Positions 25,926-34,016 of a stretch of DNA of 38,762 nt are shown one piece after another. The stretch is from positions 1 through 38,762 of the forward strand of contig CAMCEN010000014.1 of NCBI GenBank assembly GCA_945873855.1, in the 5' to 3' direction. Source of the stretch: an uncultured Campylobacter sp. (lineage in GTDB: Bacteria; Campylobacterota; Campylobacteria; Campylobacterales; Campylobacteraceae). A program made the translations under genes and the position numbers. Positions within the stretch are counted from its first letter, which is position 1. Each line of letters begins with the position of its first letter. The notes below the pieces were generated by a model that was given only the letters and a program-made list of their open reading frames with translations, searched no databases and had not been told where the DNA came from.

Positions 25926-26648
25926 GTGAAGCAAGAAACAGAGTTTGTAAATTTTCCTAAATGCTATGAAAGCTGTGGTGGGTATTGTTGTAAGGGCTTT
26001 AAAAACGCAAATTTTAAGTTTTTTGATGGCTCTTATGTAGCCTTGCCACTTTTAGAAAAAGAGTTTAACGAGTATAAAAAAAGCGGTGGAATAATAGGCT
26101 TAGAAGAAGCTAAAAAAATAGAAGAGTTTAAGCTAAAAAATGGAGCAATTTTACGAATATTTTGGCTTCATTGCTCTTTGGTTGGACTTTGTAATCCACA
26201 CCAAAATAGACCTTTGATATGTAAATTATATCCATTTTTGCCAAAAGTAGATAACAGGGGAGGAATTCTAGATTTTTTTTCTGCTACTTTTTTTGATTTG
26301 TTTTATGATAAAAGCTCTCATCCTTGCACCTTGGTAGCACAGCACGAAGACGAGGTAAAAGCACAACTTAAAAATAGCTTAGAGCCTTTACTCAAAGATC
26401 CGCTTTATATTTTTGCTTTTAGAGCTTGCGAGTTGCTTGCTGTTTATCTAAAAAACTCGCTAAAAAAAGAGTTTGGCTCTTATTTGATCAATAAAATAAA
26501 TGATGAAAATCATGCAAAGTTTTGGCAAAAGGCTGAAATGCTATTGCTTTTACGAAAAGCCTGGCGCAATCAAGAATTCTACAATGAAATTTGCGATATC
26601 CACGATGAGATAGCCCAAATTTGGGGTGAATTTTTGCCTTTTAAATGA
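25926..26648 (+). CDS. YkgJ-type Cys-cluster (zinc/iron-chelating) protein
   Basis: 240 residues from a GTG at 25926, with AAGGG 5 bases upstream and only two bases after the ACP stop. Cysteines in CYESCGGYCC near the N-terminus and CNPHQNRPLICKLYPF further on match the CxxxCxxCC family, thought to bind a metal or metal cluster. No enzyme activity is established. Co-transcription with the adenylation and ACP genes suggests a role in making or modifying the activated acid. A palindrome half-site (26263-26275) is read as GILDF. Confidence 0.72.
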   Translation: MKQETEFVNFPKCYESCGGYCCKGFKNANFKFFDGSYVALPLLEKEFNEYKKSGGIIGLEEAKKIEEFKLKNGAILRIFWLHCSLVGLCNPHQNRPLICKLYPFLPKVDNRGGILDFFSATFFDLFYDKSSHPCTLVAQHEDEVKAQLKNSLEPLLKDPLYIFAFRACELLAVYLKNSLKKEFGSYLINKINDENHAKFWQKAEMLLLLRKAWRNQEFYNEICDIHDEIAQIWGEFLPFK

Positions 26649-26661
26649 CAATGGAGTAAAA

Positions 26662-27465
26662 ATGCTGTTTGAATCAAATCATCAAAAATATAGCAAAAAT
26701 GACTTAGTGGCTGTTTTAAAAAACGCCGGTATTTGCTCTGGGGATAGCATTTGCGTTCATAGCGAGCTTTTTGGGCTAGGCAAAATGTTAAAGACAAAAG
26801 ATGAGTTTTTAAACGATATAATATCTGCGCTTTGTTCATGCGTAGGCGCAGATATACACAAACCTAAATTTAGCTTAGGGACTGTTATCGTGCCTACTTT
26901 TACTTATGATTTTTGTAAAAGTGGTGTGTATGACAAAAAAAACTCAAGAAGCGAAGTTGGGATTTTAGGCGAGTATTTTAGAAAACTTCCAAATATATAT
27001 AGAAGCGATGATCCTATTTTTAACTTTGCTATTTTTGGCAAGGATACCGATAAATACAAAGGTTTTAGCCTTTCTTGCTTTGGCGAGCAATCGAACTTTA
27101 AAAAAATGATAGACAATAATGTAAAGTTCATCACTCTAGGCACTACAGATACAGGATGCACGCTAGTTCATTATTGCGAAGAACTACTTCAAGTCCCTTA
27201 TAGATATTATAAAGACTTCTTTGGCAAAATCATAGATGAAAATAGCATACAAAAAGAGTGTAAAATAAAGTATTTTGTAAGAAAACTAGATATGCCATCT
27301 ATGCTAAGCGTGCCAAAAATGAAAGAAATTCTAATCAAAGATAAGGCTATAAAAATTTATACTCTAGGCTCTGCTCAAATCGGAGTCATGAGTGCTAAAG
27401 AGTATTTTGCTTCTTTGTTTAACGCTTTAAAAAATGATAATTCTATTTTTCTAAGAAATTCTTAA
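26662..27465 (+). CDS. AAC(3)-family N-acyltransferase, probable sugar acyltransferase
   Basis: 267 residues. The ATG at 26662 has GGAG 5 bases upstream and follows the previous stop by 13 bases; a GTG at 26626 inside the preceding gene is less likely. HSELFGLGKM, VVPTFTYDF, SEVGILGEYFRKLP, RSDDPIFNFAIFG and LGTTDTGCTLVHYCEE match aminoglycoside 3-N-acetyltransferase-type proteins. C. jejuni has such proteins beside Cj1295 in its flagellin glycan locus. I infer acyl transfer to an amino sugar from an ACP or CoA donor, not drug resistance. The 3' end overlaps the convergent methyltransferase by 23 bases. Confidence 0.82.
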   Translation: MLFESNHQKYSKNDLVAVLKNAGICSGDSICVHSELFGLGKMLKTKDEFLNDIISALCSCVGADIHKPKFSLGTVIVPTFTYDFCKSGVYDKKNSRSEVGILGEYFRKLPNIYRSDDPIFNFAIFGKDTDKYKGFSLSCFGEQSNFKKMIDNNVKFITLGTTDTGCTLVHYCEELLQVPYRYYKDFFGKIIDENSIQKECKIKYFVRKLDMPSMLSVPKMKEILIKDKAIKIYTLGSAQIGVMSAKEYFASLFNALKNDNSIFLRNS

Positions 27466-28084
27466 AAATCAAAAGCTCACTCGTTGTAGTTAAGCCATTT
27501 TCTGTAATTTGAAATAATGATTTATCAATAAGCTTAAACTTATTAAAAAGTTTTTCTATATCACAATCAAAGTGTTCTATGCCTATATTTGGAGTATCTC
27601 CATTTTTATCTATTTTTTCTTGTATATAAGAGACGCAAATATAAGTTTTTGTTATACGCTGCAATTCTTTTGCTATATTTTCTAGCTCGCTTTTTGGTAT
27701 GCAATTCAAAACTCCACCAAGACAAGCTGTAAAATCAAAAAACTCATCTGGGAATTCTAGTTTTTTACCATCATAAACGCTAAAGTTTACTTTCTTATCA
27801 AAATAACTAGCCATTTGCTCTGATATCTCAATAGCTCTTTGGCTGATATCTACACCATATGCCTCTATGCCAAACTCAGCCATCAGTACACTTTGTCTGC
27901 CAGACCCGCAGCCAAAGTCAAGCCCTCTTATACCCCCCCCCTGTACGGCCAAAATAGACTCAAATTTATCAAAACCTATGCGTTTTTTTATATAACAGCT
28001 AAGAAAGCGTACAAAAACTTCTTTAGGATAAAATAGTATATTTTCACCATTTTCAAATCTAATATCCCAATTTTTACTCATCAT
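27443..28084 (-). CDS. Class I SAM methyltransferase, phase-variable (G9), currently in frame
   Basis: 213 residues from the ATG at 28084, with AAAAGG 6 bases upstream; a GTG two codons earlier is less likely. Motif I is GLDFGCGSGRQS, then VDISQRAIEI and an acidic ACLGGVLN block. Directly before motif I, a run of nine G (plus strand C9, 27933-27941) encodes QGGGI in frame. One base of slippage would truncate the protein before its SAM site, so the gene is predicted to switch on and off. Small methyltransferases with such tracts are classic Campylobacter surface-structure genes. It converges on the acyltransferase and is probably the tailoring O-methylase of the module. Confidence 0.8.
   Translation of the reverse strand: MMSKNWDIRFENGENILFYPKEVFVRFLSCYIKKRIGFDKFESILAVQGGGIRGLDFGCGSGRQSVLMAEFGIEAYGVDISQRAIEISEQMASYFDKKVNFSVYDGKKLEFPDEFFDFTACLGGVLNCIPKSELENIAKELQRITKTYICVSYIQEKIDKNGDTPNIGIEHFDCDIEKLFNKFKLIDKSLFQITENGLTTTSELLIFKNFLEK
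27933..27941 (-). repeat. Homopolymeric G9/C9 contingency tract
   Basis: Nine consecutive C on the plus strand, the only long G/C homopolymer I saw in this AT-rich window. It lies within the methyltransferase frame. Confidence 0.95.
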
Positions 28085-28175
28085 AAGCACCTTTTATTTT
28101 TTTAATTATACCAAAAAAACTATATTTATATTAGGAATTCCCTAAAAAAATAGCAAATTTTGGCTAAAATTTTGC

Positions 28176-28181
28176 TAGAAT
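28176..28181 (+). promoter_or_regulatory. Predicted extended -10 box for fabI
   Basis: TTTTGCTAGAAT matches the window's TTTTGCTATAAT-type promoters at five of six -10 positions. It lies 27 bases before the ATG at 28209. Confidence 0.45.
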
Positions 28182-28205
28182 TCACACAAATTTTTCAAAG
28201 GATAA

Positions 28206-29530
<1,325 letters not shown>

Positions 29531-29558
29531 ACGCTATTTGGCTTTATATTTGGCTCTA

Positions 29559-29709
29559 TAGGAATTCTAGATTTGTAACTGCTAAAATCTAGAATTCCTA
29601 AGGCAAATTCTAGAATTCCTAAGGCAAATTCTAGAATTCCTAGGATAAAATTCTAGAATTCCTAAACCAAATTTAGAATTCCTAAGCAAATTTATTAAGG
29701 AATTCTAGA
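29559..29709. repeat. Palindrome array between convergent bcp and ogt
   Basis: The 181-base gap is mostly repeat. 29559-29600 is a hairpin with a 16-base stem (ATTCTAGA-type arms, loop GTAACTGCTA). Then come tandem units of 21-22 bases (AATTCTAGAATTCCTAAGGC and variants; cores at about 29607, 29628 and 29650), a decayed copy near 29673 and a half-site at 29699-29709. Convergent genes suggest a bidirectional terminator role. Confidence 0.92.
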
Positions 29710-29711
29710 TT

Positions 29712-30197
29712 TTATTTATAAATGATTTTTTCTAGCTTTAAAAGAGCAATTTTTCGCTCCAAGCCATAAGCGTAGCCTTTTAGTCCAAAATCGCTGCCTA
29801 GTACTCTATGACAAGGGACGATGATAGGGACAGGATTTGCGCCCACTGCTCTACCAATAGCCTGAGCAGCGATTTTTTCTTTACCTAGTTTAGCGGCTAG
29901 GGTTTTTGCGATTTTGCCGTAGCTTGTAGATGAGCCGTATTTTATAGCTAAAAGCTCACCCCAAACGCTAAGTGCAAACTCTGAGCCACACAAATCAAGC
30001 TCTGGTATAAAATCAGGGCAAACACCGTTAAAATAAATATCAAGCCAGTTTTTACTCTGCCTAAAAATCTTGCAATCTGCTAAAAACTCGCCCTGTGCTA
30101 AGTTCTTACTAGCAAAACAAAGCCCACAAAGGCTTTTTTTATCCCTGCTAAAAAGTGTGATTTGCCCCAAGGGCGATGAATAAAAATCATAAAACAT
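29712..30197 (-). CDS. ogt: Methylated-DNA--[protein]-cysteine methyltransferase
   Basis: 161 residues. It repairs O6-alkylguanine by suicide transfer to its own cysteine. The acceptor C129 is in IIVPCHRV, with GRAVGANP before it and GLKGYAYGLERKIALL after it, the usual C-terminal domain; the N-terminal domain is short. No clear ribosome site precedes the ATG. The upstream gap to the TtcA-like gene is a long perfect palindrome, which may separate the two transcripts. Confidence 0.92.
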   Translation of the reverse strand: MFYDFYSSPLGQITLFSRDKKSLCGLCFASKNLAQGEFLADCKIFRQSKNWLDIYFNGVCPDFIPELDLCGSEFALSVWGELLAIKYGSSTSYGKIAKTLAAKLGKEKIAAQAIGRAVGANPVPIIVPCHRVLGSDFGLKGYAYGLERKIALLKLEKIIYK

Positions 30198-30213
30198 TTT
30201 AAAATCTATAAAA

Positions 30214-30247
30214 AATTCTAGAATTCCCTAGGGAATTCTAGAATTCT
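30214..30247. repeat. 32-base perfect palindrome between the TtcA-like gene and ogt
   Basis: Two adjacent palindrome copies, cores at 30214-30225 and 30234-30245, joined by CCCTAGGG. Together they make one 32-base perfect inverted repeat, with arm AATTCTAGAATTCCCT and its complement. It can form a hairpin and lies directly 3' of the minus-strand TtcA-like stop. Confidence 0.95.
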
Positions 30248-31039
30248 CTAAAAAAATGTATCCGTGTGAATATTTTCAAAGGCAGCTTTCATGCTAGTAA
30301 AGAGCTTTGGATGCTTAGCTTCAAGCTCCTTTAAAAGCTCTTTGGTCTCAGCTCTTGCGTGTGGCATTTTGACATCAAAGCGCATCGCAGGGCAAGCCTC
30401 ATCGCCTATTACTTGTAGATTATTGCGAATAGCATTGTCTCTTAGCTGTTTTTCACGGGCGAAAATGAGTGGGCGAATCACGACTATTCCATTTTCGCTT
30501 GTATATTTTGGAGCAAGGGTTCTAAGAGCGCCATTATAAATAAAATTCATAAAAAAACTCTCACAAGCATCATCAAGGTGATGAGCGATAGCAAGCTTGT
30601 TAAAGCCGTGTTTTAGGGCGTAGCTGTATAGATACCCACGCCTCATGCGTGAAAAAAACGAGCAAAAACTAGAATTTCTGCGGATTTTTTCCTTGCTTAG
30701 CTCAAAAACAGAGCTCTCAATTACCTCATGTTCTATGCCGTATTCTTTACAGTGCGAGCTAAGATAATCAAAGTTCTCGCCCATTCCATAGCTTAAAGTT
30801 ACAGCTTTAAAGCTCCATTTTACAGGGCTGTGGGCCCCAAAATGCTTTAAAATATGGGCTAAGCTTAGGCTATCCTTGCCACCGCTAAGGCCTAGCAAAA
30901 TCTTATCGCCCTCTTCAAAAAGGCTGTATTTTGCGTTTGTTTGCCCAACTATGCGAAGTAGTTTTTTACTAAGCTCGATTTTTTGCTCTTTTTGCTCTGT
31001 TTGCTCTGTTTCAAGCTCGTTTATAATATTTTCACTCAT
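30248..31039 (-). CDS. TtcA-family PP-loop ATPase (tRNA thiolation-like), incomplete CxxC
   Basis: 263 residues. The PP-loop GLSGGKDSLSLAH, LAIAHHLDDACESFF and IRPLIFAREKQLRD match the TtcA family, which thiolates cytidine 32 of tRNA with an iron-sulfur cluster. E. coli TtcA binds the cluster with a CxxC plus a third Cys. Here the corresponding site reads FCSFFSRMRR, so the second Cys of the pair is Phe, while a late Cys (EACPAMRF) is kept. It may belong to a separate epsilonproteobacterial subgroup with another tRNA target. AAGG lies 7 bases before the ATG. Confidence 0.8.
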   Translation of the reverse strand: MSENIINELETEQTEQKEQKIELSKKLLRIVGQTNAKYSLFEEGDKILLGLSGGKDSLSLAHILKHFGAHSPVKWSFKAVTLSYGMGENFDYLSSHCKEYGIEHEVIESSVFELSKEKIRRNSSFCSFFSRMRRGYLYSYALKHGFNKLAIAHHLDDACESFFMNFIYNGALRTLAPKYTSENGIVVIRPLIFAREKQLRDNAIRNNLQVIGDEACPAMRFDVKMPHARAETKELLKELEAKHPKLFTSMKAAFENIHTDTFF

Positions 31040-31141
31040 ACTTCTGCCTTATGCTAATTTATGTTTATTTATATTTTGCATTTTATTTTCCTTCGCGCCA
31101 TTTACAAAATTTCTAAACCTATATTTTTAAAAAGTTGGGGC

Positions 31142-31828
31142 TTAAATTTTCTCAATCATTTTTATCAAAAACTGAGCACCAATCTTAGCCGAACTCTCTA
31201 AAAACTCATCAAAAAGCACGCCAGCATCGCCACTAGCAGTATCGCTAATAGCTCTAAGCAAGAAAAACGGCTTAGCATAAAAGGCACAAACCTGCCCCAC
31301 ACTAGCGCCCTCCATCTCACAAGCTGCAGCTGCGAACTTCTGCTTTATCCACATTTTTTTCTCATTTCCAGCAATAAACTGATCGCCACTAGCAATAATG
31401 CCCTCTAAAAGCTCTAAATCAAGCTCATCGGCAACTTTTTTAGCAAGGCTATTTAGCACAGGGTCAGTTAGCGTGTAGTGATCGCTTTCTGGTATAAAGC
31501 CCAAAGGATGCCCAAAAGCCTCTAGTTCAGCATCGTGCTGAACGCACTTTGAAGCAATTATTATATCGCCGATTTTAAGGCTTTCGTCCAAAGCCCCTGC
31601 CACGCCAGTAAAGAGCAAAATATCAGCTTTGTAACGCTCAAAAAGTATGGTCGCACTCATAGCACTTGCTACCTTGCCGATTTTACTATATGCTAGCACG
31701 ATATCGTGCCCTGCGTATTTTGCGGTGTAAAATGAGTTTCTAGCGTATTTTTCTTCGCTATACTCACCAAAATGCTCTAAAATCGGCTCTATTTCTTCAC
31801 GCATTGCGCCTAAAATCGCTATTTTCAT
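31142..31828 (-). CDS. mtnN: MTA/SAH/6-amino-6-deoxyfutalosine nucleosidase
   Basis: 228 residues, normal length. It removes adenine from methylthioadenosine and S-adenosylhomocysteine. In Campylobacterota it also removes adenine from aminodeoxyfutalosine in menaquinone synthesis, linking it to the gene at the window's left edge. The start MKIAILGAMREEI, FTGVAGAL, CEMEGASVGQVC and RAISDTASGD carry the catalytic Glu and Asp. It begins 3 bases after the fabD stop and belongs to the slyD-to-pfs unit. Confidence 0.94.
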   Translation of the reverse strand: MKIAILGAMREEIEPILEHFGEYSEEKYARNSFYTAKYAGHDIVLAYSKIGKVASAMSATILFERYKADILLFTGVAGALDESLKIGDIIIASKCVQHDAELEAFGHPLGFIPESDHYTLTDPVLNSLAKKVADELDLELLEGIIASGDQFIAGNEKKMWIKQKFAAAACEMEGASVGQVCAFYAKPFFLLRAISDTASGDAGVLFDEFLESSAKIGAQFLIKMIEKI

Positions 31829-31831
31829 CTC

Positions 31832-32743
31832 TTAGCCTTTTAATGCGCTTAGCGTAGCCTCTAAGCTTGCCATGTCAAAGACGCTATAAGTACTCTTTGC
31901 GCTGATTTTTTTATTTAGCCCAGATAATACAGAGCTACCAAACTCTATGAATGCGTCTATCTCACTTTCGCAGGCTTTTATGCTTTGTTTATAAAGCACA
32001 GGGCTTGTAAGCTGTTTTTGTAATAATTCTAAGGCTTTTTCTTTGCTATTATAGGGGCTAGCAGTAGCATTTGAGATGACAGGAGCAAAACTAGCACTCA
32101 AGGCACTCTCTAGCTCAGCCCTTAGCTTAGCACTAGCGTTTTGTAGCAGTGGACAGTGGCTTGCTACGCTCATGTTTAAAAGCATTGCCCTTTTTGCGCC
32201 TGCTTCTTTAAACTTGCTCTCTAAGGCACTTAAATCGTCTTTAAGCCCAGCGATTACTAGCTGGCCGTCGCAATTATAGTTTGCTGGATATGCACTAAGC
32301 CCAGAGCTAGCGCAAATCTTCTCGATTTTTTCATCATCAAGACCTAAAATTACCATCATGCCAGCGCCTTTGCCTTCGCAATCACTAGCCATGAACTGCC
32401 CACGCTTATTTACGATTTTTAGTGCTTCATTTATACTAAATGCTCCAGCACTCACAAGCGCGCTAAACTCTCCAAGCGAATGCCCCAAAAGCGCTCTAGC
32501 TTCTGCGTTAAAACTTTCTTTAAAAGCGCTTAATGCCATGTGCGAAGCTAGCAAGATAGCAGGCTGTGTAAACTCACTGATATCAAGATTTTCGCCCTCA
32601 AACATGATTTTTTTAAAATCCATTTTAAGCGCATCGCTTGCGCTATCAAGCAGTTCTTTTGCTCCCTTAAAATTATCATAAAACTCTTTTGCCATGCCTG
32701 CTTTTTGACAGCCTTGACCTGGAAAAATAAATGCTAAGTTCAT
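31832..32743 (-). CDS. fabD: Malonyl-CoA:ACP transacylase
   Basis: 303 residues. It transfers malonyl to ACP for fatty-acid elongation. FIFPGQGCQKAGM, the nucleophile S89 in LLGHSLGEFSA, and the histidine in VASHCPLL form the catalytic apparatus. AAGGA lies 5 bases before the ATG. Immediately upstream are palindrome copies (32764-32821) and the BrnTA pair, which separate it from slyD; I recall slyD and fabD as adjacent in C. jejuni. Confidence 0.95.
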   Translation of the reverse strand: MNLAFIFPGQGCQKAGMAKEFYDNFKGAKELLDSASDALKMDFKKIMFEGENLDISEFTQPAILLASHMALSAFKESFNAEARALLGHSLGEFSALVSAGAFSINEALKIVNKRGQFMASDCEGKGAGMMVILGLDDEKIEKICASSGLSAYPANYNCDGQLVIAGLKDDLSALESKFKEAGAKRAMLLNMSVASHCPLLQNASAKLRAELESALSASFAPVISNATASPYNSKEKALELLQKQLTSPVLYKQSIKACESEIDAFIEFGSSVLSGLNKKISAKSTYSVFDMASLEATLSALKG

Positions 32744-32762
32744 AATTATCCTTTGTTTGTTA

Positions 32763-32823
32763 GGGAATTCTAGTTGTTTATTTAGGAATTCTAGAATTCC
32801 CTAAATAAATTCTAGAATTCCTT
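32763..32823. repeat. Palindromes between fabD and brnA
   Basis: A half-site at 32764-32773, a full copy at 32785-32800 and another core at 32808-32819. They occupy most of the 85-base gap between brnA and fabD. Confidence 0.92.
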
Positions 32824-32828
32824 AAATA

Positions 32829-33041
32829 TTAGCTAGCTACTTCTTTAAGCTCTATATCAAGCTTTTTTCTAGCACAATCGTTCAAAAATAAAGCAATAAT
32901 TTCTTCAAAAGAAACACCCTTGCTTTTTGCCAAATCTTTAAAATATTTAAGTGTTTCTTGGCTTAAACTCATGCTAATTTGGCTACTTGCATTATAATAC
33001 GGATTTTTAATAGCCTTTGAAAAATCATATTCTGCTTTCAT
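32829..33041 (-). CDS. brnA: BrnA-type antitoxin
   Basis: 70 residues from the second ATG (33041); AAAGGA ends 7 bases before it, while the first ATG at 33047 is too close to the ribosome site. KAEYDFSKAIKNPYY followed by a ribbon-helix-helix pattern (ISMSLSQETLKYFKDLAKSKG) matches BrnA antitoxins, which bind and neutralise BrnT and repress the pair. It starts shortly after the brnT stop, toxin first as usual for this family. Confidence 0.82.
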   Translation of the reverse strand: MKAEYDFSKAIKNPYYNASSQISMSLSQETLKYFKDLAKSKGVSFEEIIALFLNDCARKKLDIELKEVAS

Positions 33042-33052
33042 TTTCATATCCT

Positions 33053-33334
33053 TTAAGCTTTTTTACCCAAATATTCTTTGCTTTCATTTTTTGTGGCTTT
33101 TCTAGCTGAGATTATTCTTATTACATCTTTTTCTTTATAGCAATGAACCACTAATAAAAGGTTATTTGCTAAACTTTTGCCAAGCAATAAAAATCTCTCT
33201 TCATCGCTAGAATGCTCCTCATCATAAATAAGCAAAGCAAACTCATCGTTAAACACGCTCAAAGCTTCTTCAAAACTCACGCCGTGCTTAGCTAAATTTA
33301 GTTTGGCTTTTACATTATCCCACTCGTAAAGCAT
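33053..33334 (-). CDS. brnT: BrnT-type ribonuclease toxin
   Basis: 93 residues. YEWDNVKAKLNLAKHGVSFE is the BrnT signature, followed by SSDEERFLLLGKS and VIRIISARKATKNE, the RelE-fold active region with Arg and Glu. It cleaves RNA and halts translation when freed from BrnA. It starts only 5 bases after the slyD stop with no clear ribosome site, so it appears to depend on the slyD transcript or on an internal promoter not seen here. Confidence 0.85.
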   Translation of the reverse strand: MLYEWDNVKAKLNLAKHGVSFEEALSVFNDEFALLIYDEEHSSDEERFLLLGKSLANNLLLVVHCYKEKDVIRIISARKATKNESKEYLGKKA

Positions 33335-33339
33335 GAAAT

Positions 33340-33906
33340 TTAATGATGTCTGCCGCAGCAGCCCCCACCATGCTCATCATGATGCGCCCCACCACAGCAC
33401 CCGCCATCTTCGTGCTCATGCCCAGCATGTCCGCCGCAGCCGCAGGTGTGAGGCATCACAACTACGCCTGTTAGCTCCTCGTTTTCATCAGCGTCTCTTA
33501 GCTCAGTAAGCTCTACTTCAAAAAGCAAGTCCTTGCCAGCATAAGGATGGTTAAAATCAATCACCACCTCATCGCCTTTTAGCTCTTTTACCACCACACG
33601 TGCAGTCTCTCCACTCTCATCTTGCCCAAAAAGCTCCATGCCAACAGCCAAATCAATACCTGCAAACTGCTCTTTTGGCAGGGTTTGGATGAGCTTTTCA
33701 TCATACTCGCCAAGCGCGTCAGCGCAAGCTATGCTGATTTCTTTATGCTCGCCTTCTCTCATACCTAGCAAGGCTTCTTCAAGCTTAGGTAAAACCTGAT
33801 TTTTGCCACTTACAAAGGCTAGTTCGCCCCCACCTGCGTTGCTCTCTAAAAGCTCTTTGCTCTTAGCATCGCTTAAAGAATAAAAAAACTTAACAACTTT
33901 ACTCAT
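33340..33906 (-). CDS. slyD: SlyD-like FKBP peptidyl-prolyl isomerase with metal-binding tail
   Basis: 188 residues. The FKBP domain with its inserted flap (KVVKFFYSLSD, GEYDEKLIQTLPKEQF, VDFNHPYAGKDLLFEVEL) is followed from about residue 150 by a His/Cys/Gly-rich tail (HTCGCGGHAGHEHEDGG). Such tails bind nickel and supply hydrogenase or urease maturation. The gene overlaps the 37-residue gene upstream by 4 bases (ATGA) and runs into brnT after 5 bases. Confidence 0.92.
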   Translation of the reverse strand: MSKVVKFFYSLSDAKSKELLESNAGGGELAFVSGKNQVLPKLEEALLGMREGEHKEISIACADALGEYDEKLIQTLPKEQFAGIDLAVGMELFGQDESGETARVVVKELKGDEVVIDFNHPYAGKDLLFEVELTELRDADENEELTGVVVMPHTCGCGGHAGHEHEDGGCCGGAHHDEHGGGCCGRHH

Positions 33907-34016
33907 TTTTGCTCCTTTAAAATTTTTTCTTCACTGCTTTTTGTCACTACCAAAGCGATATATATAAGGGCTCCAAGCCCACCAAATAAAGCCAAAGCAC
34001 TTAAAAATATCTGCAT
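33903..34016 (-). CDS. 37-residue single-pass membrane protein
   Basis: A very strong ribosome site (AGGAGG, 6 bases before the ATG) precedes MQIFLSALALFGGLGALIYI, a clear membrane helix, then a short charged tail SSEEKILKEQK. The stop overlaps the slyD start (ATGA), and the start overlaps the stop of the next small gene upstream (TAATG). Tight coupling and the perfect ribosome site argue that it is real. The function is unknown. Confidence 0.72.
   Translation of the reverse strand: MQIFLSALALFGGLGALIYIALVVTKSSEEKILKEQK

Noticed and set aside
26626-26661. Earlier GTG start for the AAC(3)-type gene
   Set aside because: It lies inside the preceding gene without a ribosome site, whereas the ATG at 26662 has a well-placed GGAG.
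26662-27465. AAC(3)-type gene as an aminoglycoside resistance gene
   Set aside because: Its place beside an adenylation enzyme, ACP and DUF4910 gene, as in flagellar glycan loci, fits sugar acylation better; no resistance-island features are nearby.
29585-29690. Regular repeats of about 21 bases, considered as a CRISPR array
   Set aside because: The repeat occupies nearly the whole unit, leaving only a few bases between copies, and the same motif is scattered through the window including coding regions; no cas genes are present.
31049-31081. 10-codon minus-strand ORF (MQNINKHKLA) with AAGGA upstream, before the TtcA-like gene
   Set aside because: A possible leader peptide, but too short, without a run of regulatory codons or a terminator/antiterminator fold, and AT-rich gaps give such ORFs by chance.
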